From: Lentisphaeria bacterium UBA4640
GTDB taxonomy: Bacteria > Verrucomicrobiota > Lentisphaeria > Victivallales > UBA1829
NCBI GenBank assembly: GCA_002405835.1
Contig: DHMO01000030.1
Span: 78,125 to 142,124 of the forward strand
DNA length: 64,000 bases
Direction of reading: 5' to 3'
Below are positions 59,279 to 64,000 of this stretch, in pieces (the first letter of the stretch is position 1; the number at the start of each line of letters is the position of its first letter). Both the position numbers and the translations under genes were made by a program. A model generated the notes under the pieces. The model was not told the DNA's origin and searched no databases. It saw only the letters and a program-made list of their open reading frames with translations.

Positions 59279-59620
59279 TCACTCAACGGTGATCTTGTGA
59301 ACTTTGGCGTTGTCGCCCTTCGGAAGATTCAAGGTCAGAACACCGTCCTGAGTCTTGGCGGTGATTTTCTCAACATCAATGCTGTCCGAAAGCTGGAACT
59401 CACGCTTGAAGACAATCGGCTGTCCGTTTCTGCGGAGCGAGCTCGCGGCGGTCATCGACATGATTTTATCCTTCACTTCAATGTGAACAGTTTTGCTGTT
59501 CGCACCGGGAACCTCAAACCAAATGGTTACGCCGTCCGCACCGTCGAGGATATCGACAAGCGGCATCAGGACAAGGGCTTCGGGTTCTTTATTCTCAACT
59601 TTGACTTCATTCTCATTCAT
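59279..59620 (-). CDS. Hsp20/alpha-crystallin small heat-shock protein
   Basis: A 113-residue small heat-shock protein: DGADGVTIWFEVPGANSKTV opens the alpha-crystallin domain, and the C-terminal end has DGVLTLNLPKGD, the conserved strand before the tail. It binds unfolding proteins to stop aggregation. The tail lacks a clear I-x-I motif, which ends at HKITVE. It lies 15 bases after the first Hsp20 gene and is followed by a strong terminator, so the operon has just the two genes. Confidence 0.9.
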   Translation of the reverse strand: MNENEVKVENKEPEALVLMPLVDILDGADGVTIWFEVPGANSKTVHIEVKDKIMSMTAASSLRRNGQPIVFKREFQLSDSIDVEKITAKTQDGVLTLNLPKGDNAKVHKITVE

Positions 59621-59635
59621 GGTCGTTTCTCCTTT

Positions 59636-60094
59636 TTATTGAACATTGACAATGTGCGATGCAGGTTTCACGGCGTCTTCACGGGGCAGTGTGACGGTCA
59701 GAACGCCGTCCGCGCATTTCGCTTTTGTTTCAGCGCCTTTCACCTTGACCGGCAGGCGGACCGTCTCTTCGTAGGAATCGAAGGAACGCTCACGGCGGAT
59801 GAAATGTCTGTCATTGTCGGGGTTGACATTGCAGTGATGATTTGCCTTGATCGTCAGATAGTCGCCGAGAACCTCAACGCTGATGTCGGCGGGCGTGCAG
59901 CCGGGAACCGCGAGGCGGGCCACGATGTTTTCCTTGCCGACTTCCAGTTCCAGACGCTTCTGATCAGGAGTGTTCAGGAAAGCGGGGGCGAAATCGGTCA
60001 TCTGCCCGAACATGTCATTCAGCAGATCGTCGATTCCGTAAAGTGTCGGCTGATAATTGTGTTCCTTGTGCCATTTTGCCATGTGATGATGCAT
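59636..60094 (-). CDS. Hsp20/alpha-crystallin small heat-shock protein
   Basis: A 152-residue small heat-shock protein with a longer N-terminal arm (MHHHMAKWHKEHNYQ, then DDLLNDMFGQM), the alpha-crystallin domain (VARLAVPGCTPADISVEVLG, then RSFDSYEETVRLPV and DGVLTVTLPRED). It differs clearly from its neighbour, so the pair may form mixed oligomers, as IbpA and IbpB do. It starts the leftward hsp20 operon behind a sigma-54-like promoter. Confidence 0.92.
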   Translation of the reverse strand: MHHHMAKWHKEHNYQPTLYGIDDLLNDMFGQMTDFAPAFLNTPDQKRLELEVGKENIVARLAVPGCTPADISVEVLGDYLTIKANHHCNVNPDNDRHFIRRERSFDSYEETVRLPVKVKGAETKAKCADGVLTVTLPREDAVKPASHIVNVQ

Positions 60095-60153
60095 ATCGCA
60101 CCTCCTGTATCTTAAATCTTCTGTTTGTCGTTTTCGTTGACGCCATGAGTGAT

Positions 60154-60170
60154 AGCAGAAGCCGTGCCAA
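60154..60170 (-). promoter_or_regulatory. candidate sigma-54 promoter for the hsp20 operon
   Basis: Minus strand reads TTGGCACGGCTTCTGCT, with GG at -24, GC at -12 and exactly 10 bases between them, matching the sigma-54 consensus TGGCAC-N5-TTGC except CTGC for TTGC. It lies about 60 bases upstream of the first Hsp20 ATG. Confidence 0.6.
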
Positions 60171-60200
60171 CTGTTTTTCGAGCGGAGATAATCTTAAAAA

Positions 60201-60240
60201 GAGACAATATGTCACCATTTTTAAAGAGACAAATTGTCTC
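60201..60240. promoter_or_regulatory. two tandem palindromes upstream of the hsp20 promoter
   Basis: GAGACAAATTGTCTC (60226-60240) is a perfect palindrome about a central A; GAGACAATATGTCAC (60201-60215) is a less perfect copy. They start exactly 25 bases apart, 30-70 bases upstream of the candidate sigma-54 promoter, the usual place for an enhancer-binding activator. Confidence 0.6.
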
Positions 60241-60264
60241 ATATTCCATTTGTTTGCACATTCC

Positions 60265-60299
60265 CGCCCGAAAAACGGACGGAAGAGCGGGCGTTTTTT
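60265..60299 (+). terminator. orphan Rho-independent terminator before mutS
   Basis: Plus strand: 6-bp GC stem (CGCCCG 60265-60270, CGGGCG 60288-60293), loop of 17, then TTTTTT (60294-60299). No plus-strand gene lies upstream, so it may end an antisense or leader RNA, or act as an attenuator of mutS. Confidence 0.45.
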
Positions 60300-60310
60300 C
60301 ATTTTCATGC

Positions 60311-60338
60311 TTGAAGAATTCGGTTTTGAGAGTATCTT
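60311..60338 (+). promoter_or_regulatory. promoter for mutS
   Basis: TTGAAG (60311-60316), 16-base spacer, TATCTT (60333-60338), about 25 bases upstream of the ATG at 60365. Confidence 0.45.
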
Positions 60339-60364
60339 ATCGGATTAACATGATGGAGTTTCCG

Positions 60365-62923
60365 ATGCCCGACGATAAAAATTTAACGCCCATGATGCAG
60401 CAGTACCTCAAGGTGAAGGCGGAGGCGCCGAAGGACGCCGTTCTGCTTTTCCGAATGGGCGATTTCTATGAAATGTTTTTCAATGACGCCAAAGTGGCGA
60501 GTCCGATTCTGGAAATCGCGCTGACTTCCCGCGCGGGGTATCCGATGTGCGGCGTGCCGTATCATGCGCTCGATCTCTATCTGCCCAAGCTGCTCGAAGC
60601 GGGCGTGAAGGTCGCCATTGCGGAACAGCTCGAAAATCCCGCGCTCGTCAAGGGGAACGCCATTGTCAAACGCGGCATCACACGGGTTATCACGCCCGGC
60701 TCCATCACCGAGGGACCGCTGCTCAAGCCCTCCGACAACAACTTTCTCTGTTCCTACTACAGCGTCCCGGCGAAAAACATCTACGCGCTGGCGTGGCTTG
60801 ACATCAGCACCGGCGAATTTCTCGCGGCCGAATTCAGCTCCATCCAGGAAGCCGCGGATGAACTCGCAAAACTTCATCCGCGCGAATGCGTCGCCCCTGC
60901 CTCTCTGCTCGCAGAATGGAAAAAGGATCCCGCATCCAAACCCGAAACTCCGCAGAACATGCTCTGGACTGAACTCGACGACTGGATCTTTTCCTATGAA
61001 AACGCGTTCGGTTTGCTGACCCGTCACTTCGGAACGCTCACGCTTGAGGGATTCGGATTCAAACAGAAGGAAGCCGACGCCGTCCGCGCCGCCGGAGCCG
61101 TGCTTGCGTATACCGAAGACAATCTCAAGTGCCAGACGGGGCACATCCGCAAAATCAGTCTCAAATCGCGCGATGAAGTGCTGCTGATTGATCCCTCCAG
61201 CCGACGCAACCTTGAACTTGCCGACCCGATGCTGGGTTCCGCGAAAGACTCCACGCTGCTTCACGTGCTCGACTGCTCCAAAACCCCGATGGGCGGACGC
61301 CTCCTGCGTCAATGGGTTCTCAACCCGCTGCGCAATGTGGAGCGCATTGTTGAACGCCAGGATATTGTCGGAACGTTCAAGGACGATCCCCTCACGCTTG
61401 CGGAACTGCGCGAAACGATTTCCGGCATCCGCGACCTCGCGCGCATTACAACCAAGCTCAACATGAACACCGCGAATCCGCGCGACCTTATCGCACTCAG
61501 CGCAAGTCTCGCCCTCATTCCAGGCGTTAAAAACATCCTTGCAATCTTCGATCTGCCGCTGATTGCGGACATCGGCGGAAGGCTCAGCGAACTTGCGGAG
61601 CTCACCACGCGCATTCTTGATACACTCATCGACTCGCCCCCCGCAACAGCGAATGACGGCGGAGTCATCCGCGAAGGATGCAGCGCCGAGCTCGATGAAC
61701 TCCGCTCCGCCGCAACCGAAGGACGGAACTGGGTCGCACAGCTTCAGGCAAAGGAACAGGAACGCACCGGAATCAAAAACCTCAAGGTTCACTACAACCG
61801 CGTATTCGGATTCTACATCGAAGTCACAAAAGCCAATCTCGAAAACGTTCCGGACGACTATATCCGCAAACAGACTCTGGTCAACTGCGAGCGCTTCATC
61901 ACGCCCGAACTCAAAGAGATGGAATCCAAAATTCTCGGAGCGGACGACAAGGCGAAGGCGCTCGAAATCAAGCTCTTTGAAGAGCTCCGCACATACGCCG
62001 CCGGATTCACGCGCGAAATCCAGCAGAACGCCGAAGCGCTCGCTGAAATCGACGCTCTCTGCGCGCTCGCCGACTGCGCATCCCGCTACTCCTACTGCCG
62101 CCCGCATGTGGACGACAGCGACATGCTTGTCATCCGCGGCGGACGCCACCCCGTGCTCGACGCCGCTATGCAGGATACCCGTTTTATTCCAAACGACACC
62201 GTGCTCGACGGCGAAGACAACCGCATGATGATTATCACCGGACCGAACATGGCGGGTAAATCGACTTACATTCGCCAGACTGCGCTGCTCGTCGTCATGG
62301 CGCAAATGGGCTCGTTCATCCCCGCGGACAGCGCGGTCATCGGAGTCGCCGACAAAATCTTCACCCGAGTCGGCGCCGCGGACGACATCTCCCGCGGACA
62401 GAGCACATTCATGGTCGAAATGCTCGAAACAGCGAACATTCTCAACAATGCCACCGAGCACAGTCTCATCATCCTGGATGAAATCGGACGCGGCACAAGC
62501 ACTTTCGACGGACTCTCCATCGCCTGGTCCGTCGCGGAGTACATCCTCGACCACACTCACGCGCGGACGCAGTTCGCCACGCACTACCATGAACTCACCG
62601 AGCTGGCGATGGTGCGGCAGGGCGTCAAAAACTACAACGTGGCTGTGCGCGAATACGGCGATCAGATCATCTTCCTGCGCCAGATCGTCCCCGGTGCGGC
62701 GGACAAGAGTTACGGGATCCACGTGGCGAAACTCGCCGGGCTTCCCGACGGCGTGGTCTCACGGGCAAAAGAGATTCTGGCAAATCTGGAGGAGAACGCA
62801 ATCGGCGAAGCGAACCTGCCGTCCGTCACCGCCGCCCGCGAAAAACGCGGACGCTACCGCACGAAGAACGGCGGACCGCCCCAGCCGAAACCGGCAATTC
62901 TCCAGCCGTCGCTGTTCGATTGA
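60365..62923 (+). CDS. mutS: DNA mismatch repair protein MutS
   Basis: An 852-residue mismatch sensor, the same length as E. coli MutS. It has the mismatch-binding Phe-x-Glu motif (FRMGDFYEMFF near residue 35), the central lever and clamp domains, Walker A GPNMAGKST (from residue 626), SRGQSTFMVEM, Walker B LIILDEIGRGTSTFDG and the ATHYHEL motif. The ATG at 60365 was chosen because GGAG (60355-60358) is well spaced; ATGs at 60350 and 60353 overlap it. mutL is not in the window. Confidence 0.97.
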   Translation: MPDDKNLTPMMQQYLKVKAEAPKDAVLLFRMGDFYEMFFNDAKVASPILEIALTSRAGYPMCGVPYHALDLYLPKLLEAGVKVAIAEQLENPALVKGNAIVKRGITRVITPGSITEGPLLKPSDNNFLCSYYSVPAKNIYALAWLDISTGEFLAAEFSSIQEAADELAKLHPRECVAPASLLAEWKKDPASKPETPQNMLWTELDDWIFSYENAFGLLTRHFGTLTLEGFGFKQKEADAVRAAGAVLAYTEDNLKCQTGHIRKISLKSRDEVLLIDPSSRRNLELADPMLGSAKDSTLLHVLDCSKTPMGGRLLRQWVLNPLRNVERIVERQDIVGTFKDDPLTLAELRETISGIRDLARITTKLNMNTANPRDLIALSASLALIPGVKNILAIFDLPLIADIGGRLSELAELTTRILDTLIDSPPATANDGGVIREGCSAELDELRSAATEGRNWVAQLQAKEQERTGIKNLKVHYNRVFGFYIEVTKANLENVPDDYIRKQTLVNCERFITPELKEMESKILGADDKAKALEIKLFEELRTYAAGFTREIQQNAEALAEIDALCALADCASRYSYCRPHVDDSDMLVIRGGRHPVLDAAMQDTRFIPNDTVLDGEDNRMMIITGPNMAGKSTYIRQTALLVVMAQMGSFIPADSAVIGVADKIFTRVGAADDISRGQSTFMVEMLETANILNNATEHSLIILDEIGRGTSTFDGLSIAWSVAEYILDHTHARTQFATHYHELTELAMVRQGVKNYNVAVREYGDQIIFLRQIVPGAADKSYGIHVAKLAGLPDGVVSRAKEILANLEENAIGEANLPSVTAAREKRGRYRTKNGGPPQPKPAILQPSLFD

Positions 62924-62944
62924 TGAAAATAAAAGGGAAGGTGC

Positions 62945-64000
62945 TTACTTTTCCGCATTGCGGATTTTTTCGAGAACCTTGTCCGTGTTCAGTTCAGAAG
63001 AATAGTTTTCAAGCGCGCGCTTCCAGAAACGGAGCGCGCCTTTTTTGTCGTTGAGTATCAGCCGGATATCTCCCGCATGGTCCAGAATGACGGGATCAAC
63101 AGGACCTTTCCCCACGGCTTTTTTCATGGCTTTTTCAATGAATTCCCATGCGCGGGAATAATCTTTTGCGCGGTAAAGCGCCCACGCCATGCTGTCGAGA
63201 ATCGCCGGCTCTTCCGGCTGCACCCGGAGCGCGCGGGTCAGCAGCTCCAAAGCCTTATCCGTCTTGACTCCCGCCTCCGCGTAGATGTAGCCGAGCAGAT
63301 TCAGATATTCCGCATTTTCCGGTTCCTCCTCGAGCACCGGCAGCAGAAATTTTTCCGCGACATCCACGCGCCCGGTCTTTTCTGAAAGCAGAATTGCATG
63401 CATAAGCGCCGCGTCAAACGCTTCTTCCTGCTCTTTGCTTTCCGGCTCCGGAAGAGTCTCAATGTACTTCAGCTGAACTTCCAGAGCTTCGGCATAACGT
63501 TTCTGCAGACTGAGCGCCAGAGATGAGAAGCGCAGAAGTTCCGGCTCCGGATTCCTGATTGCCGCAACGATTTCCGGGAACTTTGCAAAATCCTGCGAAG
63601 CCCAGACGGCGCTTGCATAGACCGGTTCAAGAGCATGATCTTCCGGAAACTCCTTCAGATGTTCCGCAAACGCGGATGCCGCCTCGCGGCAGAAGCCGCC
63701 GGTGTGCAGGGAATGCGCCAGCAGAGCATTCTCCGCCCGGCCGAGTTTTCCTCCGCTCAAATCTTTGATTTTCAGCCAGGTGCGGGCGGCAAGCGCGGGC
63801 TGTCCGGTGATTGTGTAGAACGCGGCAAGACGCCGCAGGCTGTCAATCCGGTCCGGATTTTCGAACAGCGGATCCGTGAACATCGGAAGCGCGGCGTCCG
63901 CCATCTTCCGGTTGCCGATTGCGGAGGTGTACGCAAAATACCTGGCGGGATCAAGAGCCGTTTCCGGGGCGGTGAGTGCGGAGACGATTTCATCGAAGAA
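62945..64000 (-). CDS. TPR-repeat protein, N-terminal part beyond the window
   Basis: The frame stays open to base 64000, so the N-terminus lies outside. About 351 residues are visible, all helical, with tetratricopeptide-like repeats: AEYLNLLGYIYAEAG, EEPAILDSMAWALYRAKDYS and GPVDPVILDHAGDIRLIL, with repeats spaced about 34-36 residues. This is the pattern of outer-membrane-associated or secreted TPR proteins in polysaccharide degraders. The stop is 22 bases after the mutS stop (convergent). The precise partner is unknown. Confidence 0.75.
   Translation of the reverse strand, partial: FFDEIVSALTAPETALDPARYFAYTSAIGNRKMADAALPMFTDPLFENPDRIDSLRRLAAFYTITGQPALAARTWLKIKDLSGGKLGRAENALLAHSLHTGGFCREAASAFAEHLKEFPEDHALEPVYASAVWASQDFAKFPEIVAAIRNPEPELLRFSSLALSLQKRYAEALEVQLKYIETLPEPESKEQEEAFDAALMHAILLSEKTGRVDVAEKFLLPVLEEEPENAEYLNLLGYIYAEAGVKTDKALELLTRALRVQPEEPAILDSMAWALYRAKDYSRAWEFIEKAMKKAVGKGPVDPVILDHAGDIRLILNDKKGALRFWKRALENYSSELNTDKVLEKIRNAEK

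Noticed and set aside
60095..60364. HrcA/CIRCE element upstream of hsp20
   Set aside because: The TTAGCACTC-N9-GAGTGCTAA pattern is not present; the palindromes there have a different sequence.
1..64000. CRISPR arrays, tRNA or rRNA genes, insertion sequences
   Set aside because: Reading both strands showed no regularly spaced repeats, no tRNA-like cloverleaf or rRNA sequence and no transposase.

Overview
This GC-rich (roughly 55-60 percent) bacterial window most resembles a member of the Lentisphaerota (Victivallales-like). That is an inference from gene content. Two secreted proteins carry the FTLIELLVVIA pseudopilin leader with a C-terminal VLF.DGH motif, a family greatly expanded in that group. 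They sit next to very large secreted glycoside hydrolases and AraC/GntR regulators, alongside Gram-negative envelope genes (LptF/G permease, three SPFH proteins). No rRNA, tRNA, CRISPR array, insertion sequence or prophage was seen.

Layout. 1-3145: the end of an FAD oxidoreductase, then a leftward operon of an LptF/G permease, a DUF4886-type SGNH hydrolase, a small membrane protein and a small lipoprotein. 3342-5454: serC and a CorA-like transporter. 5737-15982: a tight seven-gene operon of three SPFH proteins, a P1B-type ATPase, an ABC ATPase, its permease and a TPR-like membrane protein. 16101-20960: a large uncharacterised protein and an AT-rich gene for an LtaS/OpgB-like phosphoglycerol transferase. 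21006-32225: mostly housekeeping genes (LPG-synthase-like flippase, ymdB-like phosphoesterase, nadC, ruvA, 2H protein, apbE, xerD, an ABC exporter, a degenerate LexA, cdsA, uppS and a GmhA-like isomerase). 32444-45061: a GspE-like secretion ATPase, CvpA-like protein, NifX-like protein, Xaa-Pro peptidase, plsY-gpsA, two accessory genes (AlbA_2 and AAA/DUF4143), a GH127-like enzyme, lysA and mreB.

45083-59058 is a carbohydrate-degradation region: an SGNH hydrolase whose catalytic blocks are circularly permuted, two paralogous ~1070-1100-residue secreted hydrolases each directly downstream of its own pseudopilin gene, a GH38 alpha-mannosidase, and one AraC and one GntR regulator beside the two cassettes. 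The GspE-like ATPase at 32444 could serve the export system these pseudopilins belong to, but the link is inferred. 59279-64000: two Hsp20 genes behind a candidate sigma-54 promoter with two upstream palindromes, mutS, and the end of a TPR protein.

The most distinctive observations are the permuted SGNH hydrolase, the LexA homologue lacking its catalytic serine and cleavage site, the sigma-54-like hsp20 promoter, the repeated pseudopilin-hydrolase-regulator cassettes with a candidate shared operator, the 20-bp perfect inverted repeat next to the AAA/DUF4143 promoter, and the SPFH/P-type ATPase/ABC operon.
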